Source: Sipunculus nudus (Eukaryota; Annelida; Sipuncula; Golfingiida; Sipunculidae). Taken from it: a DNA stretch of 64,000 nucleotides. Positions 1 through 13,565 of the stretch are shown here, piece by piece (position 1 is the first letter of the stretch; each line of letters starts with the position of its first letter). The notes under the pieces are model-generated. The model had not been told where the DNA came from. It saw nothing but the letters and a program-made list of their open reading frames with translations, and did no database searches. A program made the translations under genes and the position numbers. Where the stretch lies: NCBI GenBank assembly GCA_026874595.1, contig CM049318.1:54823250-54887249 (forward strand), read 5' to 3'.

Positions 1-85
1 CTTGAAAAGTAATGGTCCAGCATTGAAGCATTATACCTGATGTAATCTCGTTGCACAGGTTCGCATTAGGCCTGTAGGCCTTGTT
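1..85 (-). mobile_element. Terminus of a Helentron-like element, type IV, running off the left edge
   Basis: Read on the minus strand it begins AACAAGGCCTACAGGCCT, then GCGAACCTGTG. This is the same 5' end as at 24721 and 58005. Confidence 0.6.
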
Positions 86-1479
86 TTCAGGAAAAAGATA
101 AAAAAATTTTTTAATCTTCTCCAAAACCGTCAAACCAAATTGTTAAATATGTCCGGAAACAAGCTCTCAAGTTTGTATTTAATAATTCAGGTTCAGTGAT
201 ATTTGGCAGAGTTGTAGTAAGCTGAACTTCATCATTTGTCCAAGTAAGCATACTAAGAGTACAATCTCAGAAATGGCAGGAGCTAGCATCACCAAATTTT
301 ATGCACATGTTGTTCAAGGCTCACTAAAAAGTGAGTTATTGGTAAACTGAGCAAAAATAATAAAACACATATATATATAATATATTATTTATTATACATA
401 TATAATAATCAGTGGTAAGTTCGTTTTATAATTGTACATAATATAATTATAAAAATTATTATTAATGACCTATATGAATATGTAAGAAATAAACCCCAAG
501 CTCACAAAAAATTACATCGGTCTAATGCCTGATTTATGTATGTATTTATTGGCATGTAGTAACAGAATTTTTCATTTTGATTGATTTGAAAATCATACCA
601 TAAAAATTATTTAATTAAATAAACCAAATCTATGTTTAAATATAAGAAATGTCAATCTTTAAGTAATATATTCAATGAGGTCTATTCAACACATTATCTG
701 TAAATAAAACATTCTTCTGAAATCAACAATGTCAACATGGTTTCATACACATAAATATTTTATATGCACACAATTAGTATTCAAGTACCATACTTGCATG
801 AGCAGAGATTTCTATATTGCTCTCATGTAAATTGTCTTAAAACAAAGGCCATGGAAAAATGATACTGCCATATAAATACACAGGAATAATCTGGGTTTAT
901 TTTTCATGCTCATTGAGATCAGTTTCCTTGGATATCTGGGTATCACAGCGAACAATTCCTTGTTCAGTAAATAAATAGGAACCTCATACTAGCCTTATTT
1001 TGCCCTCTAATGATAAAAAAAGCAGAAATGCGCTGGCACTATTAAAACTTTTAAATGCTTACCTGGCCTTTGGGTCTTTCAAGGTGAGCAGTAGGAGGTT
1101 TTTTTTACAAAACATACCTTGATAATTTAAATAAATAACAGTTTCAAGCAAAATGTACACAGCACCAATGAAATAGCTCATGTTTTTAATTTGTCTATCT
1201 GTGTTTTATGGAGACAATGACCTCATGAATTTTGCATTCTTGGAACCTTGTGAAAATATATAAACTGAAGACCTGCACAGACCACTGGAGAGGTGATGCT
1301 AGTATTAATGTACCCCTAACTGTAATTTCTGTTATCTACAGAAAACCTTGAACAGTTGTCTACAGAATATCTTTGTACACTATATGATATCTACATTATA
1401 TTTACATATATCCCATTATATACTGAGCATCACTCCAGCTACAGATGTCTACAGAACAGGACTAGATACAGTTATCTCA
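86..1479. other. No recognisable gene or repeat
   Basis: AT-rich sequence with stop codons in all frames and short (TA)n runs near 367-400. I see no exon or element boundary. Confidence 0.5.
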
Positions 1480-2562
1480 CAACATTACTGTAGATACAAT
1501 TTATCTCACAGAACATGACTGTTATTACAATCACCTCAAGGAACATGGCTGGTGAGTTATCTCATGGAACATGACTGTAGATACAGTTACCTCACAGACC
1601 ATGACTGGTGATAGTTATCTGGCAGAACATGACTTGATATAGTCACCTAAGAACATGACTGTAGTTGTTCCATGTAACATGACTGTAGATAGTTATCTCG
1701 CACACAATGACTGGAAAAGTTATCTCACAGAACATGACTAGATAAAGTCACCTGGGAACATGACTAGTTATTTCATGGAACATTGCTGTGTATAGTTATC
1801 TCACAGACCATGACTCCAGATAGTTATCGGGCAGAACATGACTTGATATAGTCCCCTAATAACATGACTGTAGTCATGAGAAAACTATTTCAGGTCATGG
1901 TCTGTGAGATAACTATCTACAGTCATGTTACATGAAATATCTAGTTATTTCATTGAACATTATTGTAGATACAGTTATCTCACTGACCATGACTAGATAC
2001 ATTCACCTCAGAACATGACTGTAGTTATTACATGGAACATGACTGGAGATACAGTTATCTTACAGAACATGACTGTAGATAGTTATCTCACACACAATGA
2101 CTGGAAAATGTTATCTCAAATAATATGACTAGATATAGTCACCACAGAACATGACTAATTAATTCATGTTACATGACTGGAGATACAGTTATCTCATAGA
2201 AAATGACTGGAGATAAGGTTATCTCGCAGATCGTGACTGGAGATACAGTTATCTCACAGATTATGACTGGAGATACAGCTATCTCACAGATCATGACTGG
2301 AGATACAGTTATCTCACAGATCATGACTGGAGATACAGTTATCTCACAGACCATGACTGGAAATAGTTATCTCAAAGAATATGACTACATATAGTCACCA
2401 CAGAACATGACTGTAGTTATTTCATGGAACATGACTGGAGATACAGCTATCTCACAGAACATGACTGGAGATACAGTGATCTCACAGAACATGACTGGAG
2501 ATACAGTTATCTCACAGAACATGACTGGAGATACAGTTATCTCACAGAACATGACTGCAGGC
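1480..2562. repeat. 30-bp minisatellite
   Basis: Repeats of a 30-bp unit resembling CATGACTGGAGATACAGTTA plus TCTCACAGAA. They are clean from about 2160 to 2560 and degenerate before that. A piece at about 1864-1945 is inverted relative to the rest. The unit is a multiple of three and stays open on both strands, giving 10-residue periodic false ORFs. Confidence 0.9.
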
Positions 2563-2822
2563 ATGGTATCAACAAAATGAGCACAACATATCTTCATGAT
2601 ACTGTACTAATGTATGTGATCAGCCTATTTCTGAGAAATTCCTGAAACAATTTTTGTTTACAGACATCTTAGATCTTGGCAATTTTCAAGACCCTTTAAA
2701 TGCCCCATGATCGTTTCTGCAATATTTTGTTTCTTAAGCCAGCAAAGTAAATATGCAACATACAAAAACAAGATCATAAACATGAAATAACATGACCTGC
2801 ACAAACAAGAGTATTTTTTCCA

Positions 2823-2973
2823 TATAAAGTGAACCCTGACTTATGAGACTACCCATGGGACTGGCCAAGTGTGATCTTAATTAATGTGATCTTATAACTA
2901 ATGTCTATGCTTTAGGTTCACCCAAGGGTGGTCTTAACAGGCGGGTGGTCTTTCAGACAGGTTCCATTTTATA
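2823..2973. mobile_element. Short MITE with TATAAA-type inverted ends (copy 1)
   Basis: The ends are TATAAAGTGAACCCTG and the complement of TATAAAATGGAACCTG. Internal sequence matches the copy at 37054-37233. A Tc1/mariner origin is a guess from the TA ends. Confidence 0.6.
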
Positions 2974-5230
2974 GGTACATGACTGTAATGCCAGATCCAA
3001 GTATTCACAGCAATTATTAAGTCTGTTCAAAGCTAGTTCAATTCAATTAAGCTATGACATCATCACTGCTCACATTCGCACAACAAAATTCAGAACAATT
3101 TTTTTCTGGAATGATATACTTATTTTATCATTTACACAATTTCCATGGGCAAAATTAATTTCTGGGAAACTTGCTTAAAAAAGTTGAGTGTCCCTTTCAG
3201 ATTGTTTGAGCATGCGACCTGGTCTTACATCATTTATGTGATAACAGGCAGTCAAAAAGGACAAACCTTTACTGGGCTTAAGCCTACCTGGGCAGCAAGC
3301 TTATGAAGCAGTAGGGCCAAATGCTATGCCCATCAGCATGTGATTGGTGAACCAATTACAGAACTAATGATAACGCCAGTCACATCAAAGAGACTAGTCC
3401 AAAGAATTACCATCATAAGAAATCATGCAAACCCTGAGCACGAGACCTGAGTACATCTGCAGTATAATATGTGTGCCAATACAGGAAATCTCTAATGCAG
3501 CTTCTCGTGTAGATGGAGGAGAAAAAACGACTGGCTGGGGCAACAGAAAGCCCATTGGTGCAGGCAAGCGTGATTCAGCCTACACTCATTAGCACGGACG
3601 AAACTGACAGTCCCCACTTTGTTAGCTTATTTATGCTATGGATTCTTATTAATTTATATATTCATTACAATACAATTGTTTGCTACCAGAATGTATGGCA
3701 AATTCAAGGAAACTTGCAAATTTGACGTTTTATCAATGACTTAAACACCCTGTGTAAGTTCCCTTGGTCATCTTACATGGCAGTTGATTTAAGATCGAAT
3801 TCTAATCCAAACCATGCCTAATGCAGCAATTTCCAATGTCTTTTCTTGTTTCTGTAATATGTTTTAACACACCATAATAAATATGATAAATAATAAGCAT
3901 CAGGATGATTGGCAATTAAAAACACTGTACAAAATGAATGGGCTGGTCAGGCCGGATGCTAGGGGGCACTAGTTGTTTGCCTGCAGTTTTTCAAGCAGAC
4001 AGTCATTTAGTGCCTCCACACATGAGAGTATAGATATAAGCAATATCCTGTATCAGAATTACATATACAATAAACTGTGATACCAGGTAAATTACATATG
4101 TAAATTTAGATTTAAAGAGATATTACAAGTCTTAATCAATGAATGATCAAAAGGCAAATACAATCAACTGTTTCCAAGAAATCTGCATAAATAAAATTTA
4201 AGTAAAATAGGAATGTGCAAGTCATTGTGATATGGAAAAGAAATGACCAAGACTGATGGGCATACCAAATTTCATGACAATCCAGGATGCAATTCCTGGG
4301 AAATCTAAATGAATAAAATTCCATTAAAACAAATTCCAGGAGAATGCCACAGGTCATTTGGAAAAAGGTACTATGAAAACATGTTCAGTAAATGCTTGCT
4401 ATTTGATCACAGTAATAACATGGTAATATAAATATATGTAATTATCAAAATATTTTTCCATCTGAGAATGTTGATAAAATATAAATTGAAAAGAGCCTGC
4501 TTCCCTGTTCTTTTAAATAATCAATCTGGAAAGTGTAAACAGAAACATTTATAAAATATGATAAATTTTGTTGGATTAATATTATCCAATATAACCCTGA
4601 CCCCTGTGTTGTATAAATATAAATGTGGATGTCTTATTGTTTGTAAGTCCTTGTATGGGGGGGGGGGTGTCAAGGTGCAAAAGTTGCCAATTTCTGTACT
4701 TGCCTCTGTCCTTAGAAGAATTATTAATGGTATAGAACTAAATATTTTTGTTGATTATATGCATCAGTTAATAAACTGAAGTAATTTTTTTTATTTTTCT
4801 TGGCAAGTTTGCAAAATTCAAAATATTGGGCCTTCATTGCTTACTTTAAAATAAAATACACACACTTGCATAACTTTTTTTTTCATACCAATTTTCACAC
4901 ATAACTGACAATCGTAGCTGGTCTTCCATTTTTTTCTGTCCACCTTCATCGTCATCATCATGCATCTGGGTTTGTGGTTTCATTGATTGCCCTGTATGGT
5001 CCTTCCTGCACATCAAATATACACAAATAACATTGGTATTAACATCAAGATTCTCCAATATGAAATCCCTTTCTTCACAGGCAAATTACACAGAAACCTG
5101 TTTAATTTGTAGTTAAACCCAGCCAAATTTAGTCAGACTGCATGTTTAAAATGTGACCAATGACTTGTGTCGCTAAGTATACACAGGTAGGAGTCACATT
5201 GTTACATTACTCTCCTTTCACAGCGGTCTT
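2974..5230. other. No recognisable gene; unassigned non-coding sequence
   Basis: No exon with plausible splice sites or known domain. Short ORFs are chance. Minor features are a G-run near 4657-4667 and a CATCATC run near 4950. Confidence 0.5.
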
Positions 5231-5465
5231 ATTACATTCCGTCTTCTAATCCATTTCATTCAACCACTGCTTGTATTTGCTAAGCACTATACCACATATG
5301 CTATCAAAGGACCATCATTCTACACTCTTTCATTTAGACAAATAAAACAGAGGCATTCAAGGTTTAGCAGAGTCTAAATTTTTAGCAAATGGTGGCACTC
5401 TTCATGGCAAATAGACTCAGTGCATGCAGTGGTTGAATGAAATGGATAGGTAGAAGATATGTAAT
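5231..5465. mobile_element. Fold-back MITE with about 40-bp inverted repeats
   Basis: ATTACATTCCGTCTTCTAAT plus CCATTTCATTCAACCACTGC on the left is mirrored, with a few mismatches, by the sequence from 5425 to 5465. The interior is unrelated to any coding sequence. Confidence 0.7.
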
Positions 5466-6707
5466 GATACCACTACACATGGAGTGTACCTGTTTATTTA
5501 TTTATTTATATATATTAAATATATATAAAGTGTGTGTACAAAGAATACAAATCTTACTCATAGCGAATAATGTTTATTTAATTATGAAAACCATACCTTT
5601 ATCCAACAGTTTATGTAACTGAATGATGGTTTCAAGGTTATGTTTTGGTAAGAAAATCTAAACAAAAGTGTTCAAATGGTAAATTAGAAGACTGAAAGAA
5701 AAGACTATTTACAGATCTAGAATTATCAAATTTTTTAATTGAATTCAGCTATGGTGAATGTATGCCTTGTTTTCAGGTTTTAAATATTCAAGCACAATTA
5801 TAATCTGTTTCTTCCCCTCATGTCAACCTGATTTTTGCTATGAAATTTTTATTGGTTATACATTTCAAGGGAAACAATAATAGTATAGAGTAGAGGATTA
5901 AAGGACCTAATTTTCAACCCACCTCACATCTTATTTAAGAGACAGAATTATTTGAAAATATGAGAAATCAGTCTACTTTTTCAACATATCAAACCCCCTT
6001 ATGGCGGTCAAGGTCATTAATCACATGCAAAAACAGCCTCCATTGACAGCTGCTGATTGGATGATGTCATGTAAACACTCTAAAAATATAACCAGCTAAA
6101 ACAAAGATGGCTACTCATGCAGATAAAATCATATCTGCCATATCATTGTGAAGAGATTAAAAGTTGTGAAACATAACCTAGGGATTTATTGTTGAATTCT
6201 TAATTGCCATATTAGGTTGTCTCTTCCATATGTAGCTTTCTTGGAAATAATTGAAAAATATAACTTTTTTTAAATATTATCTACAAAAAACAGGTGGACA
6301 GCATGTGGTGAAACAGACTATAGAATAGCATTCAGTAGACCAAATACTTCTGCTGAATGCTAATTTTCTTGCAATTTTTCATGGAACTTAGAAACCATAG
6401 TTTTAGCATAATCTTACTAACAGACAAACCAACAAATTCACAAACAGATGAAAACACAACCTCCTTGTCAGAGGAAGTGAAGCAGCTGATGGCAGAAGCT
6501 TAAGCATATAGCAGCATCTACAGAGCTTTGGTCTCTGGAATCTATAAATAGAGTCATCACCTCCATCATCATCATTATTATCATCACCATCAGGTAAAAA
6601 ATGTGTATTCACAAGGATTTGTGGTACTGAAGCATATAAAAATCTAAATATTTTTGTTATAAATCACAATGTTACCGGTATATACCTTATTTCTCAATTA
6701 TGGTAGT
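5466..6707. other. No recognisable gene
   Basis: AT-rich non-coding sequence, with a short ATC/CAT simple repeat near 6558-6592. Nothing else seen. Confidence 0.5.
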
Positions 6708-7178
6708 TTAAGGGGGCCCAATCACCTTTCTGACCTTTATAAACTACAGGTAATCCCTTGAAGCTTTTATAAAAATAAGCCAAAAACGTTGATATCACCG
6801 TACACAGGCTACTTGTTTTGTTTTATATCAACATGTTTATTATATGTGGGGGTCCGCCAAAATAATCAAAATAAATTCAACAAGGGCTTCTGGCAGCAAG
6901 TCAGATAAGCCAGAGCTTTGCATATGGCGTTTTGCAACAAGTGACCTTTCTACCTCAGCATAATTGCAACCTACCACCTAAGGTTACATGTTTTTCATGT
7001 TGTCAACATTGCTGTGTTTACAAACATGTTGGTGATAAACAAGTTCATACATCCTTCACGAAAGCCTAATAAGAACATGTCAGAGCCAAAATTACCGTTA
7101 GATCATTAATATATACACAGAGGAAGCCAAAAATTACATAAATTCTTTTTTAAAAGGTAGGTGAACAGGCATCTTTAA
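6708..7178. mobile_element. piggyBac-like MITE with TTAA ends
   Basis: TTAA flanks at 6708-6711 and 7175-7178. The ends TTAAGGGGGCCCAATCACC and (complement) TTAAAGATGCCTGTTCACC match imperfectly. The left end matches the element at 44930; the interior matches 13190-13560. Confidence 0.6.
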
Positions 7179-8983
7179 ATTTGGATATAGCAAATTTGTT
7201 TAATAAATATGTCAAGCAGAGATCCCTTTCTAAATGTCAGCATATGTTTTCTATTTGAAGTACATGTTAAGACTAATGAAATAAATCAAAATCTGTTGCA
7301 CATAGGTTACAATTGACCTACGTGTCATGGGTAAAGTGAGGGCTCAATCTAGTCAGCAGTCTTGGCTAAAAGGTTTTTTTTTTAGAAACTATATATATGC
7401 ATTAACTATTAGGTTGAAAATAAATACTGAACACTAAACAAGAATTCAGCTGAATGACATCATGGTGACAAAATTACCACTGAGGGGATTACTATTGGGT
7501 AAATCAATATATTTGACAAATTGGAAGATTTCAAAGAAGGATTATATGATAGGATGAAAGGTTGTAAGAGACCTTTTTAAACTTTTTGTCTGAAACTTGC
7601 TTAAATAACTGACGTAGTATCACGCAGAAACAAAAAGAGAAATTGCACCAAACTGTATGCAAAATTGCAGGTCTGTAGTTTAATGAATGTAAAATGTGCT
7701 TTGCCAAAAGACAAATGTACTTATAGCATGGAGGTTTTATGGAGGTATAGTCCATTATGGATTTTTTGTATACCTCCATGCATAAGATCAGCTATGCTAA
7801 ATATATCAAATATACAGTACATTAAATCAAAACCCTGGACCATGTTAGTTTACACAGAAGCAGCTTGACCAGCACTTAAGTTCTTATTGTTCTAATTGGT
7901 TATGGTCAACTAATTCCAATACAAGATTGTCCAATATGATATAATTAAGTGCATAAAACTTCTCCACTTTAATAGCATAACCTTACCCCAGTTCACATAA
8001 TTTGTTTCTAAAGAAATATAAACAACAAAAATTGAGATAAGAAATAAACATATATCACATTCATTGAACTGAACAAATAATATAACTTGTATCAGAAAAA
8101 CAAAGTTTACATTTGAACTGAATTAACTATAAATCTTACGAGATGCAATATCTTTTGTGAAGAAAATAAATCACAAATAGAAAAACATGAACAAAAAGCA
8201 TTTTTCTATGGCATTTTACGGTTGTAATTTTCTTTATCTCTTTTTGTATTAGGTCAAATTTACATAATTACCATCAGGTGTTGAGATTATTAAGAAAGTA
8301 CAGATATGAAAACTAGTGGCTTTATTTGGTTTTCAATTTTTATAGAAGTCATAATTTCCAATATAATTAGATAAGTACAATATAAAGCTTCCTTCTGTGT
8401 GGTCATAATATAAATTACAATGATTGTCACTATACACTAAATATGATATAAAGATATTTAATCAACTGCTGGTATCAAATTACAAATACATACAAACACC
8501 ACTTGCTGATGGTTCAAATCCCAAACTAACATTAAAATAAAATTTAAATTGTGACTATTAATATTATCTTTGTGAGATAATTATTTGAACTAAAATACCA
8601 ATGACAATGCTTGTGACCACCATGCCACCATGAATTGGCTCCATTATTATAGAATATTTCACAAAAGGGTCTATCTTTATTTTGCAAACATTATATACTG
8701 TAATACTAGGTTTCTTTCCTTTATATATTGGTTCATGAATAAACAGTAATTTAATTTTTGGCAATAAATGCTGAATTATTCAATAAAAACCAATTTTATT
8801 GAACCATTGACTGCTCAGATGTATATCAGATTCCAGACACAAATCTGACATGACAGGTGAAATCTTGTTCAACTTCATCTTCAGTATCTTTCACGAGTCC
8901 TGTCAAATCTCAGGCAGCTATGGTTTCAGAGACCTTGATTCATTGAACAAGCCTCAAGTGTTCAGGCTCAAATCTCTACTGCC
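7179..8983. other. No recognisable gene
   Basis: AT-rich non-coding sequence without evident element borders. Confidence 0.5.
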
Positions 8984-9553
8984 AATTGACCTAGCCATCG
9001 CAGCCCATATGCTCCACCCTTTCAACCTAATCATTATAATGAGCCCCCAAAACACTTCTACACAAGGTCTTTCATGCCTATGAGCCCTTTACAAGATAAT
9101 AGTGACGTCACTAAGGTCTATTGCCTGTGACGTCGCATTGACTGACGTCATCAACAGGAATCTCTCTTCTCCATTGATGAATATATTGCAGTCATTGTGA
9201 TCTGTCTTGCCATATTTCAGATTATCTGTCTCATACCAATTAGGTGCCAGGTATGATAATATTATTTACTCAGTAGTCAGAGTAATGGCTCCTGTTACGT
9301 ATGGCCTAAAGTTTTTTATACTGTCTCCTTTGTATAAAAAAATATCCTGTTAAACATTGGGATATGGGTACTGGAACTACACCTGTTCTGTTTGGCAGAG
9401 CTCTGCCAAGTTATGCAAATTTTGTGCTTGTCAGTTGGTTGACAGTTAACAATGCCAACAGTCATCTGATTGGTTACTCATTAGTCCAATGCTTATAATT
9501 ATTATTGAATGAATATGCAATTACGGACACATTGAATTTCAGGTAGGTCAATT
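8984..9553. mobile_element. MITE with AATTGACCTA inverted ends, copy A
   Basis: Starts AATTGACCTAGCCA and ends TAGGTCAATT. The interior matches copies B (34487-34871) and C (49769-50772). Two perfect TGACGTCA sites at 9103-9110 and 9143-9150 are decayed in the other copies. Confidence 0.75.
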
Positions 9554-10143
9554 AAACCCAACAAAGCAAAGGTAAATAATACACTGTTCACATGACACCT
9601 GAACAAGAACACCTGTACTAGTCATGCAACAGATTTAATTAGATTAAGAAGAGTCTTGATGCCATCTCAGTAATGCTAAACATTTGGTCTAAACAATGCA
9701 CCAGATGTGCTCCATCAACTTCATACAGCACGTGTGAGCAAGGCCTATGATTGGTTTAGTTGCCTTGTCCATTATTCATGAAATAGGTGCTAGAGTTAGT
9801 TGATGAATCAAGGTCTTTGAAAGCATTGGTGCCAGAGGTTTGATAATCTGAAGATGATCTTGCTCAGCTTTTGTTGGATCTTCATAAAATTATGTGAATC
9901 TTTAGAACTGAAAATAAATATGCAATATGTGTCCAGTCCTGAAAAACAATATACTCCAGTTGATCTGGTTATTATGTTCTGTGTGTATAGAGTCCACATG
10001 TGTCTGTTTACCATATCAAGCCAGCTTGACCAGAGGTCAGATCTTGTGCATGCTTGGAAACTCAAAAAGAAGTTGCAGAAACATGAAAGAAGAAATACCT
10101 GTCAGAAGCTAGCCATGAAAACATGACATCAAGGCCTTTTTAA
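9554..10143. other. No recognisable gene
   Basis: Overlapping 85-90 aa ORFs on both strands here lack any known motif or codon signal. Treated as chance. Confidence 0.45.
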
Positions 10144-11300
10144 AACAAGTGACCCATGGGTCATGATGCTCTGCTGATTAGGAAGACATTCACAAAGGAA
10201 TTTTATCATCTGAATGCCAAATATTGTAGGTGGTATCCCCATTCAACTGTAGCCATAAAGTTCTCTAAAACCAACAAGAAGAAAATGTTTTATGATAATA
10301 TGTCCAGCCATTCCTAATCAAGCCTTTTTGTATGCAGTCAGCTGGGCTAAAAATTACCATGAACATTTTTGAAGGACATTCCTGGATGTCAAGACAGAAG
10401 AATCTAAGTCCAACAGTAAAGTTGTGTATCTTGTCTGGGACCTTAAATATTTATGGCCAGTAATATAGGTCATCATAACCTAATTGAATTCATGTTTCCA
10501 TGGAGATTGCCCAAGTATTCCCTGAATATTACATAGGAACATTCTACGGTAAGTAGATACAATTCAGGATGCTGAACATCATGTTTTTGGCCAATATAAT
10601 ATTAATAGTTAACAAAATATAGGTCACCATGACCTAATTTCAGGTTTCCATGCAGATTTATGCAGGTCCTGCTTGAATGTCATGTTAGAAGATTCTAGGC
10701 CTAGTGGATAAAATTTGTGCTCCATCTAACTGACTGAGTGCTCAAAATCATGACTCATGACTGTAGTTCACAAGATACAGGTCACCATGACCTAATTGCA
10801 GGTTTTCAAGGAGACTTTCCTAGAACCTGACTGGATGTACAGTTAGAAGTTTCTAGGTCTAACAGTTACAATTTGTGTCCTGTTAATTGACAAACTGCTT
10901 CATCTGAAGATCTACAAAATAGAGGAAAAATTGCATAAAAATTAGATAAAAATACAGGTGGTGCCACCAGTCATCAGGATATGATGAAACACAGTTTGAT
11001 AAATATATATCAAAAATATCATTTCATTAGTTATTTAGATATTGAAACTTTTGTATCAAATTTTTAATTATTCTTGGGCGTACTTATGAGCTGCATAGCT
11101 CAGAAGATATAGGTCTCAGTGACCTTATTTCAGGTTTCCAAGGTGATATTTTATTAACTTACCTGGATATTAAACTACAAGTTTCTTGAGTTAGTGGTTA
11201 CAATTTGTGCCCTGCTAAAAAATGGACAGATGACCGGATGGATGTCAAACAAAGCACAATTCCTATACCTCAGTTGACTTTCAGTCCGCTGAGCTAAATA
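10144..11300 (+). mobile_element. Helentron-like (HINE/pearl) element, type I
   Basis: The 5' end is AACAAGTGACCCATGGGTCA with a GACCCATGGGTC palindrome, then GCTCTGCTGA. Core units of about 160 bp begin near 10467, 10622, 10782 and 11108 (AGGTCACCATGACCTAAT). The 3' end is the hairpin around CCTCAG...CTGAGCTAAA. Pearl elements of bivalves have such cores (family knowledge). Confidence 0.65.
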
Positions 11301-11702
11301 TTAAAATGAAATTTCCATTAAAATTTCTTAAGATGCTTAAAATCTAACCTATTGCTCTGACATTTGCCTTTTTAAAGTTATGGAAGTAAACACCAAAGTG
11401 AAATTAAGGGAAACCTCTGTGCAAAGGATGTATGAAGAAAGATATGCCTGGATAAGCAGTCTGGCCACTAGATTCAAGTATTTTAATTAATGATATTTTG
11501 ACAGTCATCAGTATGCTGAAACAGTGCATGAAACATTCCCCAACAGAAAAGCAAACACATAAAACCGTTTAAGTTTACCTGACTCTCTGAGTGTAATGCT
11601 GCCATCTATGTCTGAGTACTAGAACAACAAAAAGCATCATCACAAAACTATTAATTAGTATCAGTTTACTCTCTGTTTACTCTGATTTATTAATAGGTCA
11701 TA
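11301..11702. other. No recognisable gene
   Basis: Non-coding sequence between two transposons; nothing recognised. Confidence 0.45.
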
Positions 11703-11705
11703 TTA

Positions 11706-12482
11706 AGGCCGGCATACACGTTGCGACCTGATTCAACTCAACTCAACTGGGCCCGACTGAACAGGTTTCCTCAAGTTTTCTACAGTTTCTTCCAGTTTTT
11801 GAACCTGCAGACTGACGAAAACTGGTGTGCATACACATAACGACCCGACTCAACTCAACTGGATCGACGGCAGAGGCGGTACATTCAAATCAACAAAAAT
11901 GGTGACAAGCTTGTGACATATGAAAACAAATTCATTAATACATGTCATATTATTTATCAGTATACATGTATGTATCTGTATGTCGCTGTTTCAATTCTTC
12001 TCATCGCATAGTTTGATAAATTTTAGTCTAGAAAATAGTATTCAATGTCCTGTGATATACACTATATATTCTACATCTGTGAACATGAAGCATATTGATA
12101 TTATGCTGACATTGTACTGGTGACATTGGCTATACAGATTTATATTCATATATAATGCGCGCATAGTGCTCATGTAATGTATTGCTGTCTTTCTCTGCAC
12201 CATATGATTTTGGCCAAGAAGCTCACATGACCGAGGTGCTCATGTGATCAGAGACGTAGATGTGATTGGTTGCTGACTGTACTTCTGAACGACGCGACTC
12301 AACTGGACACGATTTTTTCTTACACTGCCAGAAACCAAAAACTGACGCCGACTGGTGCCGACTCTGGTTGAGTCGGGTCGTTTTCGCGCATACACTTTGC
12401 GACGCAACTCAACTCAACTCAACTCAACTAAACAGTTTTTGACCTGTTGAGTTGAGTCGGGTCGCAACGTGTATGCCGGCCT
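11706..12482. mobile_element. PIF/Harbinger-like MITE, long inverted ends
   Basis: Inverted ends of about 23 bp starting AGGCCGGCATACACGTTGCG, perfect at both sides, flanked by a TTA duplication (11703-11705, 12483-12485). The TWA-type duplication suggests PIF/Harbinger. Inside each end lies a run of ACTCA pentamers. No transposase. Confidence 0.8.
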
Positions 12483-12485
12483 TTA

Positions 12486-13168
12486 TGCTTCCACTTTGTT
12501 CCCGCTTCATCGAACTATTATGATATTAAGACTATTTTAAATAAGCTATGTTCCTGTTGCCATTAAAATGGGTACCTGTTCTCTGTGAAGACTGCCCTAG
12601 AACCAATGTTGTTACTTTCTGCTTACACTCCACTTGCACACAAGCCTTAGCATGCTGGATCACCTGCCTGTGTGCTGTCAGTTTAAACAAAATGCAAATT
12701 ACTTGCTCTGAGTGAGGGGTAAACCCAGTTGGGGTTTGATATGAATAGAATGTTACAACAAAACAGCTGATAGATATCACATTTAACCTAAAGGTAGGGC
12801 ATATAAGACAAATCAGTAATAGTCCAGTGAATGTGATGATGCAAATCATAAAGTTTAACTCTGCATGTGTCAATCAAGGCACACTCAGCTTCGCCTCACT
12901 GTGCCATGTATGACACACCTCATGAAACCTTTTGTGATGCAAAATATTACTATACCCACTAATCATGCAGTGGTCCTGATACATTTGTCCTCGTTATCCC
13001 ATTAGTTAACTACTGCCTTCTATGGCACTTTTGGTTGTGTATCACTACCAGAAAAATTCTGTGAATTCATGTGTGGAGTACTGCCAGTTATAATCTTGGT
13101 CACCTCTAATATCCAGGTCTCACTGGCCATATAATTCTGGTTGCATTTATTATGTAACCAAACCTTAT
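12486..13168. other. No recognisable gene
   Basis: A 113-aa minus-strand ORF (12532-12873) has no recognisable domain, and neither a start context nor splice sites support it. Confidence 0.45.
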
Positions 13169-13565
13169 GTGATGCATAATATTACATTGGGCCATCTCTG
13201 CACACAAGCTGCTTGTTTTGTTTAAATCAGTGTTTATAATATGTGGGGGCATGCCAAAATAAAACAAATTCAACAATGGCATCTGGCAGCAATTCAGATG
13301 AGCCAAAGCTTTGCATATGGCGTTTTGCAACAAGAGACCTTCCTTCCTCCACATATATGCAACCTACCACCTTAGTTTACATGTTTTCCCATTTGTGAAC
13401 ATTGCTGTGTTTACAAACATGTTTTTGATAAACAAGTCCATACATCCTTCACAAAGGCATTATAAAAACTTCTCGCAACCAAAATTACCCTTAAATCATT
13501 AATATATACACAGAGGAAGCCAGAAATCACCTTAATTCTTTTCAAAAGGCAGGTGAATAAGCACC
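13169..13565. repeat. Decayed relative of the 6708-7178 element
   Basis: From about 13190 to 13560 the sequence tracks the interior of the 6.7-kb MITE (GCATATGGCGTTTTGCAACA and the following 200 bp) with many substitutions. Its left end is not clear. Confidence 0.6.

Noticed and set aside
1480-2562. CRISPR-like array
   Set aside because: The units are contiguous without unique spacers, and the window is clearly from an animal genome.
2169-2645. Periodic proteins on both strands of the minisatellite
   Set aside because: They follow from a 30-bp repeat without stops, and no start, splice or domain evidence supports them.
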